A stretch of DNA of 64,000 bases, from assembly GCA_016702545.1 (NCBI GenBank), contig JADJDT010000015.1, forward strand, positions 92,491 through 156,490, in the 5' to 3' direction. The translations under genes and the position numbers were made by a program. Origin of the DNA: Pseudomonadota bacterium. Lineage in GTDB: Bacteria; Myxococcota_A; Polyangia; GCA-2747355. Within the stretch, counting starts at the first letter, position 1. Each line of letters starts with the position of its first letter. Of this stretch, positions 1 through 8,978 are shown in pieces. The notes beneath the pieces were generated by a model, which worked only from the letters and a program-made list of their open reading frames with translations, searched no databases and had not been told where the DNA came from.

Positions 1-1
1 C

Positions 2-1075
2 TTCGGCCGCACCCTGCGCGAGCGCAATCGTCCAATCCGCATCGCCGAGGCGATCTTCATCACGATGGAGATCTGCAAGGGGCTGGCCTACGCCCACGAG
101 ATGGTGAGCCCCGATGACGGTCGCCCGCTGCACATCGTCCATCGCGATGTCAGCCCGCCGAACGTGCTGTTGTCGCGCAACGGCGAGGTCAAGCTCGTCG
201 ACTTCGGACTGGCCAAGGCCGCGAGCCAGGTCGAGCAGACCGATCCCGGGGTGGTCAAGGGCAAGTTCTCCTACCTCTCGCCGGAGGCGGCGAGCGGCAT
301 CGAGGTCGATCATCGCGCCGACATCTTCGCCGCCGGGATCATCCTCTTCGAGCTGCTGACCGGACGTCGGCTGTTCTTCGGTGAATCCGACTACCAGACC
401 GTCGAGCTGGTCCGACAGGCCTATGTGCCGTCGCTGTTGCAGCTCGACCCGCGCATTCCAGCGGAGCTCGACGTCGTCGCCCAGCGCGCGCTCGCACGCG
501 ACCGCGAGGCGCGCTACCAAACCGCCAACGAGATGCACGATGCGCTGGCTCAGCTGCTGTTCCAGCACGGGCTCAAGGTCACCAGCCAGGACATCGGCAA
601 GCTGGTGCGCCGCTGCCGGGGCGACCAACCGGGAGGCACGGCCAACCAAGACACGCGCACGCGCGGGGTGATCAACAACCTGATCCGCGACGAGATCGGG
701 AAGTTCACCTCGCTGGAGAGCGTGGGCGCCGATGCGATGGGTGCGCGACCCTTGTCGCCCGACGACCTGGCCAACGAGAGCGCCTCCTTGATGCAGCGCG
801 ACTTCGTCGACCCGCGCAGCTGGACCAACGAGTTCGTCGCCCTCAGCAGCGTCCCACCCAGCTCGACGCCGCTACCCGAGACGGACGAGCCGCCCGAGGT
901 CTTCTCGCTCGAGCAAGCCCTCGAGGGCACGGCCGACGCCTCGTCTCAGCCACCGCCACGTCAGCCGCTGCCCTGGCGACGTGTCGCCGCCGCAGTGCTG
1001 ATTTTTGCCGCGCTCGGCGCCCTCTCGACCTACCTGCTGCGTTGGCTCGGGGTCCTGGGCGACCGAGGGGGCTAG
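2..1075 (+). CDS. Ser/Thr protein kinase, C-terminal part (cut by the window edge)
   Basis: This is the C-terminal 357 residues of a PknB/PKN-type protein kinase; the frame is open from base 2, so the glycine loop and ATP-anchoring lysine lie to the left of the window. The catalytic loop reads HRDVSPPNVLL, followed by the metal-binding VDFGLAK (DFG) motif. The activation segment ends in SPEAASG in place of the usual APE box, and a DIFAAGIILFELLTG helix follows. After the kinase lobe comes a low-complexity linker of about 150 residues rich in Ser, Pro and Glu, then one membrane segment (AAAVLIFAALGALSTYLL) near the end. This layout, a cytoplasmic kinase with a C-terminal anchor, is common in myxobacterial signalling kinases. 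It ends 26 bp before glgC on the same strand, but a functional link is not shown. Substrate unknown. Family assignment is secure. Confidence 0.93.
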   Translation, partial: FGRTLRERNRPIRIAEAIFITMEICKGLAYAHEMVSPDDGRPLHIVHRDVSPPNVLLSRNGEVKLVDFGLAKAASQVEQTDPGVVKGKFSYLSPEAASGIEVDHRADIFAAGIILFELLTGRRLFFGESDYQTVELVRQAYVPSLLQLDPRIPAELDVVAQRALARDREARYQTANEMHDALAQLLFQHGLKVTSQDIGKLVRRCRGDQPGGTANQDTRTRGVINNLIRDEIGKFTSLESVGADAMGARPLSPDDLANESASLMQRDFVDPRSWTNEFVALSSVPPSSTPLPETDEPPEVFSLEQALEGTADASSQPPPRQPLPWRRVAAAVLIFAALGALSTYLLRWLGVLGDRGG

Positions 1076-1101
1076 CCACCTTCGCGAAGGAGCCGCGCAA
1101 G

Positions 1102-2370
1102 ATGTCCGACGCGCATTTCGGTTACGACATGGGGCCACAGCCCAACGTGCTGGCGGTGGTGCTCGCCGGCGGCGAGGGCACGCGGCTGCTGCCGCTGACC
1201 GCCCACCGCGCCAAGCCCGCCGTGCCCTTCGGCGGCAGCTTTCGCATCATCGACTTCGTGCTGAGCAACTTCGTCAACTCGGGCATCCACCGCATCAAGG
1301 TGCTGACGCAGTACAAGAGCGACTCGCTGCTCAGTCACATCTCGCGCGGCTGGCGTCTGTCGGCGATGCTCGACCACTACGTCGAGCCCGTGCCGGCGCA
1401 GCAGCGGCTGGGCAAGGATTGGTTCAAGGGTTCGGCCGACGCGCTGCACCAGAGCTTCAACGTCGTCGCCGACGAGGCGCCCGACTTCGTCTGCGTCTTC
1501 GGCGGTGACCACATCTACCGCATGGACGTGCGGCAGATGCTGGGTTTTCACCTCGCCAAGCAGGCCGACCTGACGATTGCCGCCGTGCCGATGCCGATCA
1601 GTGAGGCCCACGCCTTCGGCGTGATCGAGATCGACGAGGACTGGCGCATGTGTGGCTTCGAGGAGAAGCCGGCCGACCTTAAGCCGATTCCCGGCCGGCC
1701 GGGCTGGGCGCTGGTCTCGATGGGCAACTACAGCTTCAGCCCCGAGGTGCTCCGCGCCGCGCTGGAGGACGACGCGGCGCGCGAGGACTCGGTCCACGAC
1801 TTCGGCCGCGACATCGTGCCGATGCTCTTTCCGCGCTCCCGAACCTACGTCTACAACTTTCTCGATAACGACATTCCGGGGGTCGAGGACGACGAGCGCG
1901 GCTACTGGAAGGACGTCGGCACGCTGGAGTCGTATTGCCAGGCCAACTTCGATCTGGTCTCGATCAAGCCCGTGCTCAACCTCTACAACCGGCGCTGGCC
2001 GATTCACTCGACCGCGCGCCCGGGGCCACCGGCGAAGTTCGTCTTCGCCGACGAGGCCGGCGAACGGATGGGTATCGCCACCGACTCCCTCGTCTCACCA
2101 GGCTGCATCATCAGCGGCGGTCGCATCGACCGCACGATCCTCTTCCCCGGCGTGCGCATCAACAGCTTCGCCCACGTCGAGCAGTCGGTGATCATGGACG
2201 ACGTCACGGTCGGCCGCCACAGCCGCCTGCGGCGTACGATCGTCGACAAGCACGTCGAGATCCCCCCACGCACCATGATTGGCTACGACCTCGAGCACGA
2301 TCGGCGCCGCGGGCTCTATGTCGGCGAGGAGGGGATCGTGGTCGTCCCCAAGGCGTTCCGCTTCGGCTGA
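1102..2370 (+). CDS. glgC: Glucose-1-phosphate adenylyltransferase (ADP-glucose pyrophosphorylase)
   Basis: Makes ADP-glucose from ATP and glucose-1-phosphate, the committed step of bacterial glycogen synthesis, in the cytoplasm. The 422-residue protein has the nucleotidyltransferase signature VLAGGEGTRLLPLT near residue 18, followed by the KPAVPFGG substrate-binding stretch and IIDFVLSN. FGGDHIYRMD carries the metal-binding aspartate, FEEKP is typical of sugar-nucleotide transferases, and the C-terminus forms a left-handed beta-helix (SPGCIISGG, SVIMDDVTVG). Length fits bacterial GlgC. The ATG at 1102 is chosen because AAGGAG lies about 10 bp upstream; an in-frame GTG at 1042 would overlap the kinase gene. 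No other glycogen gene is nearby. A palindromic element follows the stop codon. Confidence 0.96.
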   Translation: MSDAHFGYDMGPQPNVLAVVLAGGEGTRLLPLTAHRAKPAVPFGGSFRIIDFVLSNFVNSGIHRIKVLTQYKSDSLLSHISRGWRLSAMLDHYVEPVPAQQRLGKDWFKGSADALHQSFNVVADEAPDFVCVFGGDHIYRMDVRQMLGFHLAKQADLTIAAVPMPISEAHAFGVIEIDEDWRMCGFEEKPADLKPIPGRPGWALVSMGNYSFSPEVLRAALEDDAAREDSVHDFGRDIVPMLFPRSRTYVYNFLDNDIPGVEDDERGYWKDVGTLESYCQANFDLVSIKPVLNLYNRRWPIHSTARPGPPAKFVFADEAGERMGIATDSLVSPGCIISGGRIDRTILFPGVRINSFAHVEQSVIMDDVTVGRHSRLRRTIVDKHVEIPPRTMIGYDLEHDRRRGLYVGEEGIVVVPKAFRFG

Positions 2371-2412
2371 AGCGCCGCGGCCGCGACGTGCCGACCCTGG
2401 CCCGCGCGTCTC

Positions 2413-2545
2413 AAGAGGTGTCCAGGAATCGTCGCGAGCAGGCCCAGCGCAAGCGCGGGCCAGCGGAACGACGGGCTGGTACGTAGCATCGGGCGCAGCG
2501 GTAACGCAGCGGTCGGGCCGCGCAGCAGATTCATGGACACCTCTT
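2413..2545. repeat. Palindromic intergenic element, copy A
   Basis: A 133-bp element with near-perfect terminal inverted repeats (AAGAGGTGTCC at the left, GGACACCTCTT at the right) and a core containing GGGCTGGTACGT and AACGCAGC. It shares arms with the copy at 22351-22495 and core motifs with the other copies. It lies between the convergent glgC and TPR-protein genes; the last base of the right arm is the first base of the TCA that encodes the minus-strand stop. It would fold into a long hairpin on either strand, so a bidirectional terminator or mRNA-end role is plausible but unproven. Confidence 0.75.
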
Positions 2546-5500
2546 CAGCGCTGCAGCTCAGCCATCGCCCGACGCACATCGTCGGCGAGCTCTTCGGGTG
2601 GATTGAGCTCGAGGTATTGCCGATACATGCGCAGCGCCTCGGTGCGACGTTCGAGGCTCTGGTAGAGCTTCCCCAGCGCGTAATAGACCTGCGGCATCCG
2701 CGGGCTGAGCCGCACGGCTCGCACCAGCGCGCCCACCGCCTCGGGCTGCCGGCGCAGCTCCTGCAGCGCCAGGCCGCGCCGAAACGGCGGCTCGGGACAA
2801 AGCGGGCAGGCCGTCTCGGCGCGCGTCAGGGCCTCCAGCGCCTGACGCAGATCACCCCCATCCTGCAGGGCCACCCCGAGCAGCACCTCGGTGGCCGCCT
2901 GTTCGGCCGGATAGCGCACCTGGTCGGCCGCCAGTGCGATCGCTTGCCGCAACGCCAGCACCGCCGCATGCGGCCGCGCGGCGCTGAGCTCGAGGCGCCC
3001 TTGCGTCTCGTAGGTCTGCCAGGCGCGCGGGAAGCGCCGCAGCATGCTCTGCCAGGCCTGCCGGGCGCGATCGGGGCGATCGACCGCGAGGTAGGCCTGC
3101 ACCAGCAAGGACCAGGCGCTGCGATCGTGCGGCAGCGCCCGCACCGCCGCGAGCAAATGCCCGACGGCCCGACGCCCGTCGTCGGCCGCCAGCGCCAGGC
3201 GCCCCGTGGCTAGATCGCGCTGCCCCGCCACGCCTCGGTCGATCTTGAGCAGCTGCTGCTCGGCCGCCTCGAGCTCGTAGCCGGCCACGCGCACGCGCAC
3301 GAGCAGGAGCTGGGCTTCGTCGTCGTGCGGCACCCGCTGCAGCAGGGCCTCGGTCGCCTTCCGTGCGGCGAGCAGATCGTGGCGACCCAGATCGAGCTCG
3401 GCCAACCGCTTGGTGGCGATCGTCGACCATGGATACGCGCCCACCAACCGCACCAGCTCATCGCGCGCAGCGGTCAAGGCGTGCTCGCCGAGCATCACCT
3501 GGACCAAGGCCAGCCGCGGCTCCAGCGCGTCGGCGTCGTGGCGCAGGGCCTGCTCGAGCGCGCGCCGCGCCTCGCCCAGTCGGCCCTCGGCCAACAGCAG
3601 CCCGCCGACGACGGTCAACGCCTCGACCTGATCGGGCTGGCTCGCCGCCAGCTCGCGCGCCGCCGCCAGCGCATCCTCGCTCTCGCCGCGCGCCGCGGCC
3701 ACGCGGGCGGCCAAGAGCTGCCCTGCCGGCGAGCTGGCGACCACCGGCCAGGACTGCAGCTCACGCGCCGCCTGCTCGACCCGACCCAGGCGGAACTCGA
3801 CCTCGGCGCGCACGAGCGCCGCCTCGGCCAGCGTGCTCGCCCGCTGCGCCTGCTCCCAGGCCTCTTGCAGTCGCCCTTCGCGCAGCAGCACCGTGGCGCT
3901 CAGCAGCGCCGCGCGCGGGCGCCCGGGCATCAGCGCGGCGGCGGCGGCCGCGGCGGTCTCGGCCTCACCCACGCGGTCGACCGCCATCAGCGCCCACGCC
4001 AACTCCTCGAGGAACACCGGATCGGTCGCGGGAGCCAGGCTGCGCGCCTGCTGAAGATCGCGCCGCGCCTCGTCCGGGTCGCGCGCCACCCGGTGCAGGT
4101 TCCCGAGCAGCAAGAAGGCCCAGGCCTGCTGACCGCGCGCGGCCTCGGCCCGCAGTTCCCCGTGCAGCACCTGCTGCAGCTGCCGCCCCGCGTCCGCCAG
4201 GCGCTCGAGCTCCAACAGACAGCGAGCGCGACCGAGCGCGCTGGCGACGTGCACGCGGTTGAGCTGCAGCGCGCGCTGGTACTGCTGGAGCGCCAGGCTC
4301 GGCTCGGCGCGCCCACGCAGCGCCTCACCCAGCGCCGCCGCGAAGAGCACGGCTCGCGGTGCGCGCTGGGTCGCTTGCATCAGCCACTGCTGCGCGCGCT
4401 CGGGCTCGCCCCGCAGCAGTGCCAACCGACCCCGCAGGTAGAGCAGCAGGGCGCTCTCGGGGAACGAGCGCAGCGCGCGAGCAGCGAGCGCCTCGGCCTG
4501 ATCGAGCTGGCCACCGACCAACCTGAGATACACGGCGGCAGCCGCCTCTTCGTCGTCCTCCCAGGCACCGTCCGCGATCGGCGCCGGCGCCGCGCCCCAT
4601 CGATCACCGAACTCGATCGGAATCGCCGCCACCAAGCGCGCGTGCAGGTGCTGCACGGCGGCCCCACCGCTCCCGGCCCCGCCCGTGGCGCCCAGGAGCT
4701 GGGCCGATGCGGTGTAGTCCGCGAGGTTGCCGCGCTCGACGCGCAGGCGCGCGGCCTCCAAGCGGAGGGCGCTGAGCTGCCGCAGCCGGTAGCCGCGCAC
4801 GAGGAAGCCGACCAGCAGCGCGAGGGTGACCACGGCGATGCAGCCGATCAGCACCAGCGCCCAGCGCTGCGCCGAACGGTCGCCCGCGATCAGCGTCCAC
4901 CAGCCGGTCCGCGGCCGGCGCCCGAAGGCCGCCGACGGCGCCCGGAAGCGCCGACGGGGCACGCTCCGCCCCAGCGACGAGGGCGCCTGGGATCCCCCGG
5001 CCGAGGCCTCCGCCGAGCGACTGCCCCAGGAGCGTGCGCTGGGGCGTGAGTCGTCCTGCGAGCGAGGCCCCGCCGATTCGTCGCGCGCAGCCACGCTAGC
5101 CGCGCTGGAGCTTCCAGCGCGCTGCGCGCTGCGCGCGCCGGAGGGGCCCTCCGCGCGCGCCAGGAGCTGGCTGCGCTCGAGGGCCTCGGTAGGCTGTGGA
5201 GCCGCGTTCGCGAGCGGGTCCCAGGTCGCCACCGCGCCTCGGGCACCCACCGCACCCCCCGCCGAGAGGGCACTGGTGTGCGACTGCGGCCCGGCTTGGT
5301 CGGCTTCCTCCAGCGGTGCCGTCCAGGCGGCCGGCGCCGGCAGCACGAGCGAGATCTCCGCCTCCTGGAGCGCGACGGGGGCGCTCGTCGTCAACCCGGT
5401 CGCCCTCCTTTCCGGCGGCGCCCGCTGCTCGACGGGCACCCCCACCGGCTCCGCTGGCCGCGCCACGGCCGGCTCGGGCGTGTCCGGCAGCAGCGGATCA

Positions 5501-6717
5501 GCGAGCGCGATCTCGACCGCCGAATCCGTCAGCTCGATCGGCTCCAGGTCGCGCGGCCACTCCGACACGCCCTTCCGCGGCGCCGGCGAGACGACCGCTC
5601 GAGGCGCCAGCAGGTGCGAAACGGTCTCGATCTCTTGGGCCGTGAGCTCGGCCGGTGCACCGGTGGCCGACGCGAACGCGCGCAGCACCGGCTCCACCGC
5701 CACCGACTCGACCGCCGCCGACTCGACCGCCACCGACTCCACCGCCGCCGACTCCACCGCCACCGACTCCACCGCCACCGACTCCACCGCCGCCGACTCC
5801 ACCGCCGCCGACTCCACCGCGCGCCGATCGTCGGCGCGCCCACCCGCACGGTGCGCCAGAGGGGGTCGCAGCGGGCCGCGCATCGTCTGCTGGAACGCCA
5901 GGTCGTGCGCCGCCGCCCGCCGCGCCGCATCGGGAACGACGGCGGTGGGCACCGCGTCGAGCGCACCACGCAGGGCGACGGCGTCAGCGCCGTCCACGGG
6001 CGCCCCACCGGCGGTCGGCGCCACCAACTCGCGCGTCGGCACCTCGTGCAGGCCGCTGACCGGGCGGTAGGCGCCGCGCCGATACAGGCCCGTCAGTTGC
6101 TCGTTGGAGGTGACCTCTTGCGTCGCGATCTCGAGCGTAGCGACGGGCAGCGCCGCCACCGCCTGTAGGCGCAGCGCCCTGAGCAACTGATCGAGTTCCT
6201 CGCAGGGCGCGGACACCGGCTGGCGCCACCCCACCTCGGCTGTCGGCGCGGCCCCCGACGCGACCGGGGCCGCGGCGTCGTCGAAGCTCGCGTCAGCGCC
6301 GTCCGGCTCGTTCGTCACCCGCGCCCCAGCGCCGCGCCGCGCGCCGCGCGCCGCTGCGCGCTGGACGGCCAACTGCTGGAGCAGGTGCTCCAGCGGCTGC
6401 ACCGCCGCGCCGAGAGCGCGGGCGCGCAGCAGGGCCTGCTCGGCCCGCGCCACCGACCCCAAGAGCAGCAGAGCCTCGGCGCGCAGCAGCTCGGCGAGCG
6501 GATGGTCGGCCTCGAAGGCCTGCACCGCATCGACCTGCGCTAGCGCCTCGTCGTACTGCCCCGCGGCCAGCAGCGCCAGCGCCAGCAGCAGGCGCCCCTC
6601 GACGCACTGAGGATCACCGAGCAGACCGTGGCGACAGCAGCGGATCGCCTGGGCCGCGCGCCGCAGCCCCAGCAGACGCCCGGCCTCCACGATGAAGCCC
6701 GGCGCGCTCCCACTCAT
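2545..6717 (-). CDS. Large TPR-repeat protein with a single membrane segment
   Basis: About 1390 residues. An N-terminal TPR-like block (residues ~10-125) is followed by a long disordered, Ala/Val/Glu/Ser-rich region that includes a five-residue tandem repeat (AVESV/AVESA, residues ~298-340). One transmembrane helix lies at ~615-640 (LIGCIAVVTLALLVGFLV). A C-terminal array of TPR repeats covers ~680-1390, with motifs such as ALGKLYQSLERRTEALRMY near the end. The TPR array probably scaffolds a protein complex at the membrane; no enzymatic motif is visible. The start at 6717 is chosen because its ATG overlaps the stop of the upstream lipoprotein gene (ATGA), indicating translational coupling. 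The frame is open further upstream to 6849, but that would overlap the lipoprotein gene heavily. The 3' end touches palindromic element A. Confidence 0.85.
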   Translation of the reverse strand: MSGSAPGFIVEAGRLLGLRRAAQAIRCCRHGLLGDPQCVEGRLLLALALLAAGQYDEALAQVDAVQAFEADHPLAELLRAEALLLLGSVARAEQALLRARALGAAVQPLEHLLQQLAVQRAAARGARRGAGARVTNEPDGADASFDDAAAPVASGAAPTAEVGWRQPVSAPCEELDQLLRALRLQAVAALPVATLEIATQEVTSNEQLTGLYRRGAYRPVSGLHEVPTRELVAPTAGGAPVDGADAVALRGALDAVPTAVVPDAARRAAAHDLAFQQTMRGPLRPPLAHRAGGRADDRRAVESAAVESAAVESVAVESVAVESAAVESVAVESAAVESVAVEPVLRAFASATGAPAELTAQEIETVSHLLAPRAVVSPAPRKGVSEWPRDLEPIELTDSAVEIALADPLLPDTPEPAVARPAEPVGVPVEQRAPPERRATGLTTSAPVALQEAEISLVLPAPAAWTAPLEEADQAGPQSHTSALSAGGAVGARGAVATWDPLANAAPQPTEALERSQLLARAEGPSGARSAQRAGSSSAASVAARDESAGPRSQDDSRPSARSWGSRSAEASAGGSQAPSSLGRSVPRRRFRAPSAAFGRRPRTGWWTLIAGDRSAQRWALVLIGCIAVVTLALLVGFLVRGYRLRQLSALRLEAARLRVERGNLADYTASAQLLGATGGAGSGGAAVQHLHARLVAAIPIEFGDRWGAAPAPIADGAWEDDEEAAAAVYLRLVGGQLDQAEALAARALRSFPESALLLYLRGRLALLRGEPERAQQWLMQATQRAPRAVLFAAALGEALRGRAEPSLALQQYQRALQLNRVHVASALGRARCLLELERLADAGRQLQQVLHGELRAEAARGQQAWAFLLLGNLHRVARDPDEARRDLQQARSLAPATDPVFLEELAWALMAVDRVGEAETAAAAAAALMPGRPRAALLSATVLLREGRLQEAWEQAQRASTLAEAALVRAEVEFRLGRVEQAARELQSWPVVASSPAGQLLAARVAAARGESEDALAAARELAASQPDQVEALTVVGGLLLAEGRLGEARRALEQALRHDADALEPRLALVQVMLGEHALTAARDELVRLVGAYPWSTIATKRLAELDLGRHDLLAARKATEALLQRVPHDDEAQLLLVRVRVAGYELEAAEQQLLKIDRGVAGQRDLATGRLALAADDGRRAVGHLLAAVRALPHDRSAWSLLVQAYLAVDRPDRARQAWQSMLRRFPRAWQTYETQGRLELSAARPHAAVLALRQAIALAADQVRYPAEQAATEVLLGVALQDGGDLRQALEALTRAETACPLCPEPPFRRGLALQELRRQPEAVGALVRAVRLSPRMPQVYYALGKLYQSLERRTEALRMYRQYLELNPPEELADDVRRAMAELQR
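5696..5823 (-). repeat. 15-bp tandem repeat within the TPR gene
   Basis: About nine head-to-tail copies of a 15-bp unit (on the plus strand ACCGCCACCGACTCC or ACCGCCGCCGACTCC) encode alternating AVESV and AVESA in the disordered linker. Being a multiple of three, copy-number change would alter linker length without shifting frame. Confidence 0.85.
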
Positions 6718-7163
6718 GGCAGGGCCAGCACCGGCAACGGAACCCCACCGATCACGCGCTGCTCGACCAGCTGCCAGCCGTCGGCGCCATCGACCCAGCG
6801 CTGGGCGACCAGCGTCGCGCCCAGCGAGCCGCTGCGCAGTGCGTACCACTCGACCTGCACCAGGGCGCGCGCCGTCCCCGCGCCGAGCACCTCCACGCGG
6901 GTCAGAGTCACCTCGACGATGCGCAGCTCGCGCCAGGCCGCACCCCGCGCCAACAAGCGCTGGCGCGGCCTTTCACCGAGATAGGAGGCCAGCCCGCCGA
7001 GGTCGCCCCAGCGCAGCGCGTGCTGATAGGCCTCGACGGCGTCCTCGAGCAAGGCGCGCCGATCGCCCGCACAGGCGGCCAGCAGCGCGGCCAGCAACGC
7101 GCCGCAGCGGACGACCCCCAAGGGCCCCCTGCGCGACCCGACACGCCGCTCAGCGCCCCCCAT
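6714..7163 (-). CDS. Small predicted lipoprotein
   Basis: A 149-residue protein with an N-terminal signal peptide ending in the lipobox LLAAC (cysteine near residue 31), so probably lipid-anchored and exported. The mature part begins with a helix (EDAVEAYQHALRWGDLGGLA) and continues with a beta-rich domain resembling small periplasmic domains that follow SnoaL/NTF2-like patterns; I do not recognise a named family. It is the middle gene of a three-gene minus-strand operon: its start overlaps the flippase gene by 14 bp and its stop overlaps the TPR gene start by 4 bp (ATGA). That coupling suggests a shared role with the TPR protein at the envelope. Function not assigned. Confidence 0.72.
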   Translation of the reverse strand: MGGAERRVGSRRGPLGVVRCGALLAALLAACAGDRRALLEDAVEAYQHALRWGDLGGLASYLGERPRQRLLARGAAWRELRIVEVTLTRVEVLGAGTARALVQVEWYALRSGSLGATLVAQRWVDGADGWQLVEQRVIGGVPLPVLALP

Positions 7164-8706
7164 CGCCCTTCCTCGCGTTCCCCGCCGTCATGGGCGGTGG
7201 CCCTTGCGGCCTCCCTCCACGCAGCAGCTGAACGTCTTGCCGACCGAGCTCCCCGAGCACGACGAGCGCCACACCGTAGGTCAACAGCACCAACCCGCAT
7301 TCGATCAGGGTCAAGAACCGCGACCGCTCGGGCAACCACGCGCCGACGACGGCCGCCAGTCCCCAGGCCACGACCACGCGCCACACGGTGCCCCAGGGCA
7401 GCGCGGCACCAAGCGTGCGCCGGAGCAGCAGCGTCGCGATCCCGAGGCCCGCCAACATCGCCAGCGCCGTGGCCGCCGCCGCCACCTCCAAGGCCGTGCT
7501 CGGCGAGGCCGACCGCGGCACTGCGAACGCGTTCGCGGCCACCAGCAGCAGCAGGGTGGCCAGCGTCGTGACGATTACGGCACGCGTGTGCCCCGCGCCG
7601 TTCAGAATCGTGTTGCTGACCGTCAAGAGCGAAAAGCACACCATCCCCGCCGCCAACCACCGCAGCGCCGGCCCGCCGGCGCGATAGATCGCAGGGTAGA
7701 GCACCGTGATCACCGCCTCCGGGTTGGCCATCAAGACCGCCGCCAGGCCGGCGACGAAGATCAGCGACAAGCGCAGCGTGCGGTGGATATAGAGGCGAGT
7801 GGCGGCATGGTCGGCGGCGAAGGTCGAGCGCGAGACCAAGGGGAAGACGACGAAGGTCACCGCGAGGATCAGCTGGTAGGGGATGAAGGCCAACGACTGC
7901 GCCGTGCCGTAGTACCCCGCGGCCGCCGAGGCGGCGGCCATCGCGGCCGCGGTGTCGAGCGTGCGCGCGGCGAGAGCGGTGGCGAAGCGCTTCAGCAGCA
8001 GCAGGTCGGCGCGCATCACCAGGTTCAGCGCCAAAGTCGACGCGAAGAGCTCGAGCATCAGCCGCCACAGCCGACCGCTCGCTAGCGCCTCGCCGTCTCG
8101 CACCGGCCAGCCAACACGCCACAGCGCCGCGACCAGGATCAGGGCTGCCGCTCCCACGAACCCGCCCACCGCCCCCGCTACGCCCCACCCTACCCCGGCT
8201 CCGCCGATGATCAACAGCGCCCGCAGGGTGGCGAAGCTCGCGTCGAAGGCGGCCTGCTCGCGGAAGCGGCGCAGGCCGTTGAGGGAGCCGATGAAGACCG
8301 CGTAGAAGGCGTAGCAGACGATGATCCCCGCCGCGAGCGCGTACCAGCGCGCGAGGCGAGGATCCCGTTCCCAGGCGGCAATCCACGGCGCCGCCGCCGC
8401 GAAGAGCGCCGCTGCTCCGCCGCCCAGCACCACCTGCACGCGTAGCGCCGCGCGCTGGACCGCAGCGGCGCTCACGTCGCCCTGCGCCGTGAACTTGCTG
8501 ACGCCCTGGATCGTCGCGGTGACGATCACGTTGTTGACCACGGAGACCAGTCCGATCACCAGCAGATACTCGCCCCAGGCCACCGGCGAGCCCAGCAGCC
8601 GCGGCAGCGCGAAGTAGATCGCGTAGCCCGCGATGATGAAGTAGATTTTGGCCAGGCCGATGTAGACCACACCGCGACCGGCGCTGACGGCTGAAGCATC
8701 GCTCAT
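7150..8706 (-). CDS. Polysaccharide/oligosaccharide flippase (MOP superfamily, Wzx-like)
   Basis: A 518-residue integral membrane protein with about 12-14 hydrophobic segments, beginning near GVVYIGLAKIYFIIAGYAIY. The N-terminal pattern and spacing of helices match polysaccharide biosynthesis proteins of the MOP (MATE/MurJ/Wzx) superfamily, which flip lipid-linked saccharides across the inner membrane. Length is typical of the family. It is the first gene of a minus-strand operon with a lipoprotein and a membrane TPR protein; no glycosyltransferase or polymerase is adjacent on this strand, so the transported substrate cannot be inferred. The start at 8706 has no close competitor. Upstream lies palindromic element E. 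An MurJ-type lipid II flippase role is less likely given the context but not excluded. Confidence 0.85.
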   Translation of the reverse strand: MSDASAVSAGRGVVYIGLAKIYFIIAGYAIYFALPRLLGSPVAWGEYLLVIGLVSVVNNVIVTATIQGVSKFTAQGDVSAAAVQRAALRVQVVLGGGAAALFAAAAPWIAAWERDPRLARWYALAAGIIVCYAFYAVFIGSLNGLRRFREQAAFDASFATLRALLIIGGAGVGWGVAGAVGGFVGAAALILVAALWRVGWPVRDGEALASGRLWRLMLELFASTLALNLVMRADLLLLKRFATALAARTLDTAAAMAAASAAAGYYGTAQSLAFIPYQLILAVTFVVFPLVSRSTFAADHAATRLYIHRTLRLSLIFVAGLAAVLMANPEAVITVLYPAIYRAGGPALRWLAAGMVCFSLLTVSNTILNGAGHTRAVIVTTLATLLLLVAANAFAVPRSASPSTALEVAAAATALAMLAGLGIATLLLRRTLGAALPWGTVWRVVVAWGLAAVVGAWLPERSRFLTLIECGLVLLTYGVALVVLGELGRQDVQLLRGGRPQGPPPMTAGNARKGDGGR

Positions 8707-8735
8707 GGCTTGGTTCCTGTGGGCGAATGCATCTA

Positions 8736-8896
8736 AGTACAGCGTACCGGAAGGAAGTGACCACCTCGCTCGTTCTGGACGCCGATGGGCAGCGTTGCGC
8801 CTCCTGGAAATACCACGAGTATTTCGGCGTCGGCGCGCCTTGCCATCGGCGCCCAGCCCTTCGCGGGCTGATCACTTTCTTTCGGTACGCTGTACT
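8736..8896. repeat. Palindromic intergenic element, copy E (reverse orientation)
   Basis: A 161-bp element bounded by long inverted arms: AGTACAGCGTACCGGAAGGA at the left pairs with TTTCTTTCGGTACGCTGTACT at the right with few mismatches. Read on the minus strand, the core shows GGCAAGGCGCG, a TAC-loop-GTA centre and CAACGC, the same order as in copy D at 24431. It lies between the divergent flippase and DUF2505-like genes, unlike most copies, so a terminator role does not explain this one. Confidence 0.7.
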
Positions 8897-8978
8897 AAGC
8901 TGCCGGCGCTGGCCGCGTCAATCGCGCCGCGCGGGCGCCCCAGCGCGCGCCCCGGGCGGCTCCACGGGAGCCTCGTTC

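Noticed and set aside
2545..4900. Long plus-strand frames antisense to the TPR gene
   Set aside because: Arg/Gln/Pro-rich composition and no motifs; shadows of the real gene.
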